Shown here: piece after piece, positions 10,723 through 22,726 of the stretch
How positions within the stretch are numbered: the stretch's first letter is position 1
How the letters are laid out: the number at the start of each line of letters is the position of its first letter
Assembly (NCBI GenBank): GCA_001692895.1
Contig: KV748181.1
Span: 2,113,640 to 2,177,639, forward strand
DNA: 64,000 nt
Reading direction: 5' to 3'
Source: Cenococcum geophilum 1.58
Taxonomy: Eukaryota > Ascomycota > Dothideomycetes > Gloniales > Gloniaceae
Program-made: the position numbers and the translations under genes
The notes under the pieces: model-generated
Database searches by the model: none
The model's input: the letters and a program-made list of their open reading frames with translations, nothing else
What the model was told of the DNA's origin: nothing

Positions 10723-12426
10723 ATGGATACCACTAGCAATCCCCCCAAACCTGAACGGCAGCAGCTGCCAAAGAGCATGGAGCATCTCCGCTTCGCTGTG
10801 ACCATGGAGCCTGTACCGGTGCCCAAATCCTCTGAAGAAGAGGCAAGAGACGCGTATGGAGTGCCGGCAGCCTTCAATCCTATCCGCAAACCGGCACACC
10901 GCTCGCACGATGCAGCAAACAACCAGAAGCGGACGGACCCGTTCGCGTTCGGGTCGCGGTATCTGGAGGAGGGCGACGACATCTTCGAGTTCAATGCGTG
11001 GGACCATGTCGAGACGGACGATGCGTACAAGGAGTTTGCGGAGCTGCAGTACGCGAGGCAGCGCGAGGCGCCTGTGTCGGAGTTTGATAGAGGTAAGTAC
11101 CTTTTGCCTTGAATGTTTGGATCTCTGGATCTTTGAATCCCTATTCCCTGCTCTCTACTCACTACTCCCTACTCTCTACTTTCTACTTTCTACTTTCTAC
11201 TCCTGCTCTCTACTCTCTACTCCCTACTTTCTACTTCCTAAACCACACCCGCTTCCTCACCGCCCTTTCCACTCCCTCCCCTCTCCACATATTCCACCCC
11301 AACGCTAACCCCCTCCCCACTAGGCCGCTTCAACGCCAACCCCTCCAAATGGTGGAACCTCTTCTACGCCCACAACCGCACCAACTTCTTCAAAAACCGC
11401 AAATGGCTCGCGCAGGAATTCCCCATCCTGACCGCCCTCACAACCCCAACCTCCCCGCCCACGCTCCTCCTCGAAGTCGGCGCCGGCGCAGGCAACACCG
11501 CGTTCCCGATCCTCGCGCTGAACCAGAACCCGGCGCTGCGCCTGCACGCGTGCGACTTCTCGGCCCGCGCCGTCGAGCTGGTCCGCGCGCACGAGGCGTT
11601 CGATCCGCGGTACATCCGGGCGGATGTGTGGGATGTTGCAGGGGCGGAGCTGCCGCCGGGGATCGCGGAGGGGAGCGTCGATGTCGTGCTGATGATCTTT
11701 GTGTTCTCGGCGCTGGCGCCGGCGCAGTGGAGGAGGGCGGTCCGGAATGTGTGGCGGGTGTTGAAGCCTGGGGGCCGGGTGCTGTTTCGGGATTATGGGC
11801 GGGGGGATCTGGCGCAGGTGCGCTTTAAGAAGGGGAGGTGGATGGGGGATAACTTTTATGTTAGGGGGGATGGGACTAGGGTTTATTTTTTTGAGAAGGA
11901 CGAGTTGGAGAGGATTTGGGGGGGTGAGCGGGGGGATAACGAGGGGGGCGAGATGGGGGGTGAGAAGAGGGATGAGGATAATTCAAGGAAGGGCGACGAG
12001 AGGATCGCGGAGAGAGTTGCGGATATGACACTCAATTCGGAGGAGCAACAGGAGAAACCTTCGGAGGAGCAGCAGGAGAAACCTTCGCAGCCGGACAATG
12101 CTTCTGCTCAAGAAACTGACGAGGCCGAATTTCCGGCGTTTGAGATTGTCCATTTGGGCGTCGACCGCCGCATGCTGGTGAACCGGCAACGCAAACTCAA
12201 GATGTACCGTTGCTGGATACAGGCCGTATTCAGGAAACCAGGCGCAGACGCTGCTTCTAATGGCACTGAAGACTTAAAAGCCCCTGAGGAACGAGAAGCT
12301 CCTGAAGACCGAGAAGCTCCTGAAGACCGAGCAGCTCCTGAAAGTCGAGAAACCCCTGAAGGTCAAGAAGCTCCGGGGGACCGAGAAACTCCTGAAGATC
12401 GAGAAGCTCTTGAAATACAGTCATGA
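10723..12426 (+). CDS. trm140: tRNA (cytosine-32-N3)-methyltransferase, Trm140/METTL2 family
   Basis: Exons 10723-11092 and 11324-12426 give 490 residues. The family transfers a methyl group from S-adenosylmethionine to N3 of C32 in the anticodon loop of certain tRNAs. The pre-domain shows FEFNAWDHVETDD and SKWWNLFYAHNRTNFFKNRK, both typical. SAM motif I is LLLEVGAGAGNT (about residues 171-182), and motif IV and the rest follow as DVVLMIFVFSALAP, VLKPGGRVLFRDYGRGD and GDNFYVRGDGTRVYFF. The end of the fold, VDRRMLVNRQRKLKMYRCWIQ, is separated from it by an acidic insertion with two EEQQEKPS repeats. After the fold comes a tail of about seven degenerate EAPEDR-type repeats. The 231-bp intron holds a pyrimidine repeat. 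An upstream ATG at 10555 is possible but lies in a repeat. Confidence 0.92.
11145..11240 (+). repeat. Pyrimidine microsatellite in the methyltransferase intron
   Basis: Degenerate CTACT(C/T)(C/T/A) units fill the middle of the 231-bp intron, for example CTACTCTCTACTTTCTACTT. It explains why this intron is longer than most in the window. Confidence 0.7.
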
Positions 12427-12821
12427 GACTCCCTCATCCTTCAAGTGCAAGACACTCCCTCGGGGCCTTGATGCTGGGAAAGAGCAGATGAGCGTGTGGA
12501 TGCAAGTATGGAGCAGTCCCTGTCAGGCCTTCACTAACTAGGGACGTTAAAACCTGCCATGGCAGGCCTCAGTCTATCCGGCCGAGCGCCAATACACTAA
12601 AGTGCACAGCCGCAGCAAGAGATGCATGCAGCTACAAGCGGTGATGAAGACATCTCAAAATAGAAGACCTCGAAATGGACGTCCCGACATGACACGCAGC
12701 TCATATAGAAGCCACAGAAGCTCTTAGATATCACGTATTTAGCGACTAGATGCTAGAATATGTACAGCACCTCCTTAAACAAATTTCTAAATATCTACAC
12801 CATTGCTCATCCCACCGACCC
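12427..12821. other. Intergenic region between convergent genes
   Basis: About 0.4 kb between the stop of the methyltransferase gene (plus) and the stop of the gamma-glutamyltranspeptidase gene (minus). It contains no gene or repeat that I can support. Confidence 0.4.
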
Positions 12822-15089
12822 TCACACTGCAAACCCCCCGGAATTAACCTGCCTCGGCTCCCCCGCCGCTTCAAACGTCCCATTCCCCAACCTCCTCAAC
12901 GCCTGCGCCGTGCTCTGCCTCGGCCCAACCCACGTCACATTATGGCCGCGCAGACGCATGTACTCGACAGTCGCATTGTCATACGCCCACTCGAAGCTGA
13001 CCTGGTTGGGGACCAGCTGATCGTGCAGGCGCGGCATGGCGAGCGCTTCCGGCGTCGTCGCGCCGCCGTCGAGCACGTGCCACAGGTTCTGGATCGTGGC
13101 GGTGATGATGCGGCTGCCGCCCGCGGAGCCGACGACGAGGTAGAGGGAGCCGTTGGCGTGCTCGACGATGGTGGGGGAGATGGAGGAGAGGGGGCGTTTG
13201 CCCGGGCGGATGTAGTTTGCTGGGGTGGGGATGTAGCCGAAGGCGTTGGAAGTTCCGGGGATGGAGAAGTCCTGGGGTTAGCGGGGTGGTGAGATGTGGG
13301 TTTTGGGGGGAGGGGGGGGGAAAGAAAAGGGGTGGGAGGTAGTTAAGCGGGAAGATCGGGAATTTAGGCTTTCTTTTTCTGGGAGAGGTGCTTGTATATT
13401 GGTATTTAATTTCGGTGAGTGTAAAGGTAAAGAGGTATGTAATAGCACTCACATTCATCTCGTTGTTCATAATTACCCCTGTTTCTGGCACCATTACCTG
13501 TGACCCGAACAGCAGGTTTATAGTCGTTGTCAACGATATCGCCATGCCAGAGGCATCCGCCGTCACTATATGCGACGTCCCCGGTGTCTCGAGACTCTCC
13601 AGCCCCGCCGGGTCGTACCAGGAGACATTCTGGGTGTGGAAGTCTGAGATCTTCGACCGGATTTCCGCGGCCGTAGACGCCTTCAGCATGTCGTCTTCGT
13701 ACTCCTGCAGCCCGCTGATAAAAGATGGGTCTCCAAGGTTAGTTCGCTAGAAAGATAGTCAGTCATTCAGTCTCAGTCTAGCTAGAAGACCGGAGCTTTT
13801 AAGAGAGGAAAAAGGAGGAAAAAGGAGAGGAAAAAGGAGAGAAAAAAAGGACAAGAAAAGAGAAGAAAAAAGGAGAAAGGAAAAGGAGAAAAGAAACAAG
13901 CAATCGAATACCCACCTCCCCATACCCAAACCGAATCGCCTCATCCAGCCTATGCGTGCTCAGATTCACCAAGGCCGGATCCCCAAAGCGTTCGTACCCC
14001 TCGACAGTCTTCATGACGCTCAGCGCCACCCCTCCGCTACTCGGCGCACTACCGCTCGTCAGCTTGAACCCGCGATACTCAATCTGCGCCGGCTTCCGCA
14101 GCGCCACGGTATAGTTCCTTAGATCCTCCAACGTCATGGTCCCATTCGCCCTCCTCAGCGCGGTAATCGTCGCGTTGGCGATCGCACCCGTGTAAAAGGC
14201 ATCTGCGCCCTTCTGTGCAACCGCCTCCAGCGTATCCGCGTATCGCTTCCGCGTCATGGTATCGTTGAGCGCGAGCTGCGTGCCGTTGGGCGCGAAGTCG
14301 ATGGCCCAGGTGGGGTCGGTGGTCAGGAAGTCGACGCTGCCGGCCGTCGCGGCGGCCATGTAGCTCACCAGGTCTTCGGTGACGCGGAAGCCATGGCGCG
14401 CGACGCGGATGGCGGGTGCCATCACGTCCGCCCAGGGCAGTCTCCCGTAGTGCTTGTGGAGGTATTCGAGGCCGCGTAGCTGGCCGGGGACGCCGCTGGA
14501 GGGTGGGGGAGTTAGAGTTTCTCTCTGTTTCGTTCTATGGAAACCGCCTGACCCTCTGGGAACCGGCGTTTTTATATCCCAGATCAGACATGACCTCCAG
14601 CTAAAAAAAACCCCCCCAACTCAAAAAGCCAACTCAAACAAAAGCAGGATCGCCAAAAATGAGGAAAAAAAGGGAGAGAGCCCACCTAGCTAACCCCCCA
14701 TAAATGCTCGCCTTCACATCATCCTCATACATGTCCTCAAACGCCGCCGCCGGTGCCGTCTCCCTAAAATCCACAAACTCATAACTCCCATTGCTCCCCC
14801 GCACAAGCATGAACCCGCCGCCCCCCAAGCCAGAGTGGTACATGCCAACGACACCGATACAGAAGACGGTGCCGACGAGCGCATCGGCCGCGTTGCCACC
14901 GGCCTGCAGCAATGCGGTGCCAATGTGGCTGCAGAGGGCGCTTTCGGAGGCGACGGCGCCGAGGTGGCCTGGGGGCAAGTGTGGTGGTGGTGGAGAGGGG
15001 GGGTGGGCGGAGGGGGGCGCGGGGACGGGTTGGACAAGGGCGGGCTGCAGCGTGAAGAGCGCGGTGAGGTAGCGGGTGAGGGACGGCAT
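12822..15089 (-). CDS. Gamma-glutamyltranspeptidase
   Basis: Exons on the minus strand are 15089-14695, 14495-13916, 13746-13453 and 13271-12822, giving 572 residues, the usual family length. The enzyme cleaves the gamma-glutamyl bond of glutathione and its conjugates and matures by self-cleavage into two subunits. A hydrophobic N-terminus (MPSLTRYLTALFTLQPALVQ) suggests a signal peptide or anchor. The large subunit has AGGNAADALVGTVFCIGVV and HSGLGGGGFMLV. The small subunit starts at the nucleophile Thr382 in the motif GTSHIVTADASGMAIS, followed by TTTINLLFGSQVMVPETGVI and NNEMNDFS. All three junctions keep the conserved reading. The second intron is a purine-rich AGGAGGAAAAAGG tract. The next gene upstream on this strand is IRE1. 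Confidence 0.93.
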
Positions 15090-16236
15090 TGCAGGAGGTG
15101 GGAGCTGAGAGGTTCGAGCTCAAAGGTAGAGATGGAGATGTAGGTGCGGATTGAGGAGACTAGTAATTTTAGTAGTTGTGGAGTCGAGAGAGAGGCAGTT
15201 CGGTGCGGAAGTCTGTCGTGATGGCGGGTGAGGTTAAAATGGTGGAGTGGATAGGACGGTGCTCATGCCGGACGACACGCGAGCTGGCGGGTAGAGCGCA
15301 GGGCGAAGGTTCAGACATCTGGAAGACGGATTGGATTTAAAAGCTTGTAGGGGAATTAGGCGTGGATAGCGGAGGTTGCTGATCTTGGTGGGATGGGGCA
15401 TGCGACAGGGCATCACGAGAAAGTTCCCAGGAACGGTCAAAGGTCTATTGGCGGGGTTCGATACGCTTATCAATACCGACGAGTACTCCAGTCATTTGCT
15501 CCATATCATTCAGAGGCACCCAGATCCGATTAACATACCATTTGTAGAACCTTCATGCAATATACGCAGCATGCTTTTTATATTAATACGGTGCTACCCC
15601 GCAGATGGGTAAATCATCCAATTGCTAACGCCCATATCGTATCGTACTACATAGAAAAAGGTCGGTGGTAATCATACACCCCCTAATTAATATACATACA
15701 CCTCCCTAAAATAGGCCTAGATCCTTACACATTGAGTTTAAAAATTGCGTGAGTTTAGCTTTACAGCTAGTTCTACAAAATATAAATCACATTAATACCT
15801 CGTCGTGAGCTATTGGCATTTGAGTAAAATACCGCATACACTAGGCGCGGGCGTGGGCGTAGGCGTTGGGTGTACCTGCCGAGGCAGTTTGCAGGCGTTG
15901 AGCAAAGGTGGCAGCACCTAAATTAGCTCGCGTAGTGCCTTTTAGGCTCCTACACAATCTAATTAATTAACTTAGAAGGTAAGTGGTATTATAGGTAGCA
16001 AGAATAGTGGCGAGAATGGTGGCGTGCTAAATTGAACGGGAATAATCTAAGCCTGTTTGGGTAGGGTGTATGCGTATTCCCTCATCAACCTAGAAAAATA
16101 CTTCAATCCATACTCAAAATTGCAACCAAAAGACTCCACTGCTGATATGATACCACAAATGACAGTCTTCTTCAGTCCATACCATCGTTGAACCAGACAC
16201 TTTAACCTCATGGTACAATCCCATCTCCAATCACAT
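15090..16236. other. Intergenic region with AT-rich segment
   Basis: 1.15 kb between the start of the transpeptidase gene and the stop of IRE1, both on the minus strand. The part at 15,610-16,040 is AT-rich with a GC-rich island of GGCGTGGGCGTAGGCG type near 15,845. It may be a decayed repeat, but I found no inverted ends and no coding frame. The first 300 bases are the likely transpeptidase promoter. Confidence 0.4.
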
Positions 16237-19200
16237 CTAAGCCACCTGTCCCTCAAAATACGGCCTAAATCTAGGCTCATTCTGCAGTCCACAATGTAAC
16301 ACAGTATCATAACAAGCCATCAGCAGCTTCGGAAACTTCGTCGTCCAGTATCTCAAGTACCCATGCGGCAACGGCCCAACCTTCGCCTTGACCGTCTCAT
16401 CCATATCCTCATAATGGTTCTTCTTATTCCGCAACGCCCTCAGCAAATCCAGCATCCGGTCGCCCGTATACTTCCGCTGCTTGCCCAACGACTCGATAAA
16501 CTTGCGGTCTAGCTTCGCTAGGAAATCGCGCTTCTTGTCAAGCACCGTCCACGACAAATTCTCGAGAATGTTTAGGTGCGCCGAAGGCGGGTCGCGAGGC
16601 TCACGCTCCCAGTGGTCCGAGCAGTCGCAGAGGAAATTCAGCCGCTTTTCCGCCGGCCAGAAGAAAGGGTGCTGCATCACTTGCAGCGCCGTGGGCCGGT
16701 CTTCAGGCTTGTTCTCCAGCATCCACGAGATCAGCTTGATGGGCTCTTCCGAGTCGTTGCCGAGACTCAGCCGGCTGAAATTGGCTTTGTTCTTCTTGAT
16801 GTTGAGCTCGCGGATCTGCATCCAGCCTTCGTCGTCGTCGAAAGGATGCGAGCCGTTGGTTAGGACGTAAAAGAAGACGCAGCCGAGAGAAAATATGTCG
16901 ACGGCTCGCTTCACGCCTTGCGAGACTGGGTCGGTTGAGCTAGACGAGTCGCGGGAGTGGCCGGTCGAGTTTTGGCGGGCTTCGAGCTCTTTGGGTTGGA
17001 GGATCAACTCCGGCGCCTTCCATCCGACTGTCCCTGCATTTCCCGTCGTGCCGATAAGTGTGCTGACATTGTCCGGGAGTGTTTTGCACAGCCCAAAATC
17101 GGATATCACAAGGCGTGGGCCATTCCTCTGGTTCTTCTGTGGGTATGCGATGAGGATATTCTGCGGCTTGATGTCACGGTGAATGATTCTCAAGCTGTGG
17201 AGATGATTTAGCCCAAGAGCGAGCTGATACAGCGCTCGAGGAACATCGCTGTTGATCTCGTTGAAAAGTCTTAACTGGTCCTCAGTCATGTCTTCGCCTG
17301 GCCTTCCGTCTCTGTACAGATCCCAGAGACTTGCCTGGCAGAGTTCGACCGCAATATAGAGGAAGTGTTCATCCTTTTCATCATCAAAGTATCGAATAAC
17401 ATTAGGGTGGAGATCACTCTCTTGTAGGAGCTTTACTTCTTGCTCCGCGAGGCCGAAGTATTGTGGAAGCATTCGTTTGACGGCTACATCACGTTCCTGA
17501 TTTGGAGGGTCAATCGAGGACTAGGCATATCCAGATGGGGAACAAGACTTACATTCCACTTGCCCTCAAAGACGAAGGTGCCTCCACTACCATTGCCGAG
17601 GACGTGATCAAAATCAATCGTAAGCTTGCCGATCCTATTATGTTCGTTAGCAAATACAATTAGGAGAGAATTCTCTCATTCAAATCTTCTCAGGACCGGA
17701 AACAGTCGCCACAGATAGACTACAGTTCTTGAAATATCGAGAATGTGAAGCACATAGATGATAAACATACTTTTTGATGTTTGAGACATCCTGCATCCCC
17801 TCTCCGCTAATGGTAACTTCATCTGGCTGAAGTGCATGTTCTTGATTAAGCTGTTTCGCAGCTTCGACAGCTCGATTGACTTCTTCTTCTTCTTTGGTAG
17901 CCTTCTTCTTCTTCCTTCCTCCTCGTTGGCCTCTATGCGCTTTCTTCTTTGGTTTAGGAGTCTCTGAAGGGTTCGCCGGATCTAGGACTGCTTCACCTTC
18001 ACCTTCTTCCGTAGCTTGTTGACCTAGGCCCTCAGATGCCGAGCCATTCATATCGATTGGTAATTGATCCAAAGTAGATGTCCTCGATAGAGCATCCCCA
18101 TCCTGCTCATCTTCTGGAATTACGAACCTCACTGTTCGTTTTTCTGCTTCAGGCGGGGTCTTGTCTTCAACTGCTGGAGGTTCTGCTTCCATAGATGGGA
18201 CGGTCATAAGCGGTGTTTCAACCCGCGCTAATGTCTTTTTGCCGAAGCCGAAAGCTGTGGGTTTCGCGTATCCGTAGGATCCCAAGCCAAGAGTAAGAGC
18301 CATAATAGTGATAAACAAGGGCCACCATGCATTCTTGCTCTTCGGTGTAATTGTATGATAAAGCGTATCCTGGGAAGTTTCTTTTTCAGTCTCGTCGATA
18401 GGCTGAGGGTCGTCGACAGGTGCAGAAATCGTCGGGACATCGGCTCGCCGTTCATCGTCATGAGACAGCGAGTGCACACCAATTAAGCCGGTCTCATCGG
18501 GTAGATAATGGGTTCCACCCCAGGCAAGCATCCCCCCACCCCATTCAGGGCTGTAGCATAGCGCTTTAGTAGCACCGTCGGTCACAGCTGGATAGCTGCT
18601 CTCAGACATGGCATACCAACTGCCAGTCTCGGTGCAATTGACCCAAACATCTTGGACGCCATCTTCGCTGGTTGCAGGGCCAGCGGGTTGAGGTAGGATG
18701 ATAAGAGCAGGCTCTGAGGTGTCGTCGTCGAAGGGTCTGGCAACATCAAAGACGCGCACCACGGGCGAAGAGAATTTTCTAGTATACACAGGCCGTTGGG
18801 GATATATCTTCCTGTGTAAAGTATGGTCGAGGGCAAAGATGGTTCCGTCGTATTTGCTGTAGACGTATTTGTTGTCCATTGTGGACAAATATTGGCCATG
18901 GAGGTCTCGATCTCGATTGTTCGGTGTCCACTCGAAATACTTGATAGTGCAAATATTTTCGCCCGTAATTTCGTTTTGGATGCTGATAATGTATTCCGTT
19001 TGCCCTAAATTGAAAATGCCTTTACACTCCCGTTGCTTTGTGGATTCGAAGCCTGTGACTTGAGGCTCACAACTCTCAGCGTTCACCACGGCTGAGCCAC
19101 CAGAGCTGAATCGTTTCAGGACCGTTCCGGTGCGGGCATCTAGAACGTACATGACGTTCTTTTTCTCTGCGGTGTAGACCACCGGGGGGTCGGTGCTAGA

Positions 19201-19875
19201 GTAAGGAGAGAGTTCCTCCGCTAGTTGCTTGATTGTCAACCCCAGATTCTGGAGAACTGGGTATGGCCCTGGCGTTAATACGTAGAGATTGCCGTCCTCA
19301 ATGGGTTCCACGATCCATATGAAAGCCTTGTCCTGTGGATTTTTGTCGTCGGACTCGTTCTTTTGGTGGTATATGGTCTCCACCATGGGTCTTCCGGCGT
19401 CAAGGTCCCATATCTCCTTCCCGGTGCTCCTGTCTCTAGCGTGTATGTGTCCATCAACGGTCGCCAAAAGAACAAAGTCCTCAACTTCCCAATCCTGCAA
19501 AGACCGCGCACGAGGTCGCGAAGAAAGGCCGCCTGAGGGGGAGGCGGCGGATCCGGCAGGCGGTGCTCGGACAGCAGCGTTCGACACTGCTGGAGCTGAA
19601 GGCAAGGTTGCAATGGCGCGCTCATTCTGGGGTATTATGGGGGTATGTCGACTGCGTTTCGCCGAATTTGCGAGTCGATTCTGCTCCACTTTTGAGTGTC
19701 TTTGCGGTGTGATGGTATCGACCAAGGCATCCTCGCGGGGAGATCTTCGATAGCCATTGTGCGGCGGCGGCTGCTGCTGCTGAGCGGCCGTTGCAATCAA
19801 GGGAAAAACGAATAACAAGGCAAAAAGAGTCGTGCTGAGGCCGGGACCCGCGCCGGGAGGCCGACGACGCGGCAT
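16237..19875 (-). CDS. IRE1: IRE1 unfolded-protein sensor, kinase and endoribonuclease
   Basis: Exons 19875-17771, 17634-17553 and 17496-16237 give 1148 residues. IRE1 spans the ER membrane, senses unfolded proteins in the lumen and cuts HAC1-type mRNA on the cytosolic side. In order: a signal/anchor (about residues 14-32); a lumenal beta-propeller-like domain starting near WEVEDFVLLATVDGHIHARD; a membrane segment WWPLFITIMALTLGLGSYGY at about 514-533; a basic/acidic linker; a kinase with GNGSGGTFVF, HRDIKPQNIL (catalytic Asp about 837) and DFGLCK (Asp about 862); and the KEN RNase domain. The KEN domain keeps the catalytic set: the Tyr in RKYTGDRM and the Arg, Asn and His in RALRNKKNHY. The first intron falls between linker and kinase, and all junctions keep frame. 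Confidence 0.96.
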
Positions 19876-20767
19876 GCTGAAAGGCTCTACAATGCGAGTG
19901 TTGAAGCCTGTAGTAGGCTAGAGTGATGGGGGTGATGAAGCATCAGCAGAAAGGGCGGAATAGAGGGGACTGTGGTCTGAAGTTGAAGGAGTGAGATTTA
20001 GGACGTGGGGGAAGGAAGCTGAAATGGCGGCCCCTTGAGTGTTGCGTGAGTACGCAGGGTTATCACACCAGCCAACCAACCAGCCGCCTGTCAGAGGAAG
20101 CGTCGGGCCGCTTATGCTCACTAATTTAGACGACTTGGCGATACTATAAGGCTGATTGATGGAGACGAAAAGGGATCGTCAGCAATGTCGAGAGTCTTGG
20201 AGTTTGCTTTTGCCAGCAAAAGAGGGCCGCGGAAGGAGTTGATATAATAAATATCAACGCAGTGCAGTAGGAAGGCTTGGAATGAGATTGAGCCGACATG
20301 CCGTGTTTGCCCCTTGCTCGAGCGCTTGTCGTGTCTAAAAACGGGGACTGCGTACGAGTAATGTGGTAGTACTCGCAACCGTGCCACAGGTCCACACGGT
20401 TTCAACCCTCGCCTGTCTTTAGCCGCAGTGCGGTTAAGACCTCAAGGATCGTTCCAACACGATGAAACATAGCTGGATTGACTACCATTAGCTGGTGCGG
20501 CAGCGGTGCAGGTGTCCGGATCGAGGCCTGGACGTCATCCTCAGTCTTCTACACACAAAACAACAACTACACAGAAAGCCAGACCCTACCGCACCCTTTT
20601 CATGCCGCACTCAGAGCCACATCCAATTTTTATCGGCCTTAAAGTGGACACGGTAGTTGGTTTGCATTGACATTATGGTAATAGAATACATCTAATGCTT
20701 TGGTTGTTCCATTTCCCTGCTCCCAAGACGTAATACCTGGCAGTGAGCATCAAACCCCAGACATTAC
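19876..20767. other. Intergenic region, probable IRE1 promoter
   Basis: 0.9 kb between the IRE1 start and the CCT2 stop, both on the minus strand. Open frames on the minus strand at 20121-20405 have no recognisable domain. I saw no repeat and no RNA gene. Confidence 0.4.
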
Positions 20768-22510
20768 TTACATTCGTTCTCTCCGCCTCGGCGCGCTTCG
20801 AATAATGTTGTCAACCCGAAGCAACAACTGTATATAGTTAGTGACAAGGCTATAATTCAGCGATTATTATAGCTCACCTCAGCCGCCTCGGATGCCGAGG
20901 ACACAACCGCGCGCTTCAACTTATAGCTTTCGATCACTCCGAGCTCCCTCATATCGGCAATGCCACCGCCCGGCGTCAACAGATCCAACCCTGAGCTGGT
21001 CATTCCTGCGTAAACTGCCTTGCGCAGCCTCGTGACCAGGTCGCTGGAGTCAAACCCAGCATTGTCCGCGAGGATGGTTGGTAGTTGCCGTAGGGCCTTA
21101 GCGAAAGAATCCACCGCAAGCGCCTTCTTCCCTGCTACGTTTTGCGCCGCTTGGTCAACTGCTTTGGCCATGACCATCTCAGCGCAGCCCCCTCCAAGAG
21201 TTGTCTTGGGTTCCTTGACGGTTTGAGATAGAACGGCAAGAGCATCGTGGAGCGACCGCTCAGCCTCGTCGAGGAGTTGCTCTGTTGCGCCGCGAAGGAC
21301 AATTGTGCAAGCCTTGCCCGCTGCAACACCTGAGAATCTGATCAACGTGTCTTCTCCAATAATAACCTCTTCGATCAGGTCACAGTGGCCAAGTTTAACG
21401 TTCTCGGGGTGGTCGAAAGTTGATGTAATCTCCCCTCCGGTGACCAATGCTAACCGCTCCACGCCGTCAAAGTCTGCGTGCTCGATTGAACATATCCCGG
21501 CGTCTGCGAACAACTGTTCTGGCCAGTTGTAGATTAATTGTCGATTGACGAAACAATTAATACCATGCGCCTTGATACGTTCTACTTTGGCCTTCATCTT
21601 CTCACGCTCCGCCTTCTCTAGCTCAGCCAACTTGCCCGTAGAATCTACCTTTACCCTTGCGCCAAAGATTTTGATCTTATCGGTATCCATTGCGGTGTTT
21701 GCCACTAGGATCTTAGCGTTCTCTATCCGTTTTGGTTGGTTGACACCGAATTTCTTGTCCAGAATGAAGCCGTCGTCCAGATATGAATCCTTCAGCTTCC
21801 CACCGGCTTTCTTGATGATTTGAATATGCGTAAGATCTGTCGAGCCCTGCATGCGGAGCACCGCATCTGTTGCTAGCTTCGCGAACTGTGTGCGATCCTG
21901 GCTGAGAACCTTGGAGCTGAGGGTCGTTCGTGCTATTGCCTCGAGGTCCTTTCGGAATGCGGCTTTGTCTTTGCTGCTATCTACGGCAGTCTTCTCCAGA
22001 GCTTGCAGCGCAGCGTGACTAGCTATCCTATAGCCTTCGATAATTGTCTGAGGGTGTATCTTTTGATCCACAAGCTTCTCTGCCTCACGCAGAAGCTCTG
22101 CTGCAAGGACAGTCACTGAGGTTGTACCATCGCCCACTTCATCATCTTGTACTTTTGAAATGTTAACTAAGACCTTCGCCGCAGCATTGTCTAGGGCGAT
22201 CGATTTCAAGATTGTAGCGCCGTCATTTGTGACCATGATTTCGCCGGTTGAACTAGGATATCTCTATTAGCTTCTGCCATGCATGTATATTCAATACACA
22301 CATACGCTGACTGTAATATTTTGTCCATTCCCTTTGGTCCAAGTGTACTTTTTACTAGATCTCCAACTGCAATAGCACCAACAAAAGCTGAGAGACGCGC
22401 ATTTTCTCCCTTCTCTTCCGTCACATCGTCCGCAAATATCTGGGTGGGGTTATTGTATGACTGGAGATAGTTAGCATGAGCGCTGCAAGAATAAAAATTT
22501 AACCTACCAT
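20768..22510 (-). CDS. CCT2: T-complex chaperonin subunit beta
   Basis: Exons 22510-22508, 22460-22306, 22252-20878 and 20827-20768 give 530 residues. CCT is the cytosolic ATP-driven chaperonin that folds actin, tubulin and other proteins. Hallmarks are [45 protein letters not shown] and [10 protein letters not shown]. The beta subunit is picked out by the stretch [20 protein letters not shown] and the end [15 protein letters not shown]. The first exon codes only the start Met, and a 47-bp intron follows it at once; without this exon the start [14 protein letters not shown] is lost. The last exon codes 19 residues. The start lies 216 bp from that of the divergent Sad1 gene. Confidence 0.95.
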
Positions 22511-22726
22511 CTTGAAGTAGTAAAATAGTTATAAAGGAGAAGGGTATTGCGGCGGGTCTGGTGGGGCAGCAACTGGTCGTGCCTGGAGGACGCGACTTTT
22601 CAGAATTTCGTGAAAGCGGTGTTGAGCTTGTTTGCATCGCAGCGGAGCTGTTTTTGTGACTCGCCTAATATTCAGATTAGATACATAGCAACGGAGAGCT
22701 CGGCGACTTCATCAAATATATCCATA
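22511..22726. promoter_or_regulatory. Shared divergent promoter of CCT2 and Sad1
   Basis: Only 216 bp separate the two start codons, which point away from each other. Both 5' untranslated regions and both promoters must fit here. The frame of Sad1 is open across it, which could mislead start prediction, but the residues coded are not protein-like. Regulation as a pair is an inference from spacing. Confidence 0.6.

Noticed and set aside
15610-16040. AT-rich segment as a second MITE
   Set aside because: Composition resembles the MITE at 7.6 kb, but I found no inverted ends and no match to its arms.
22547-22726. N-terminal extension of Sad1
   Set aside because: The frame is open upstream, but it covers the divergent CCT2 leader and codes no typical Sad1 sequence. 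The ATG at 22727 gives the usual N-terminus.
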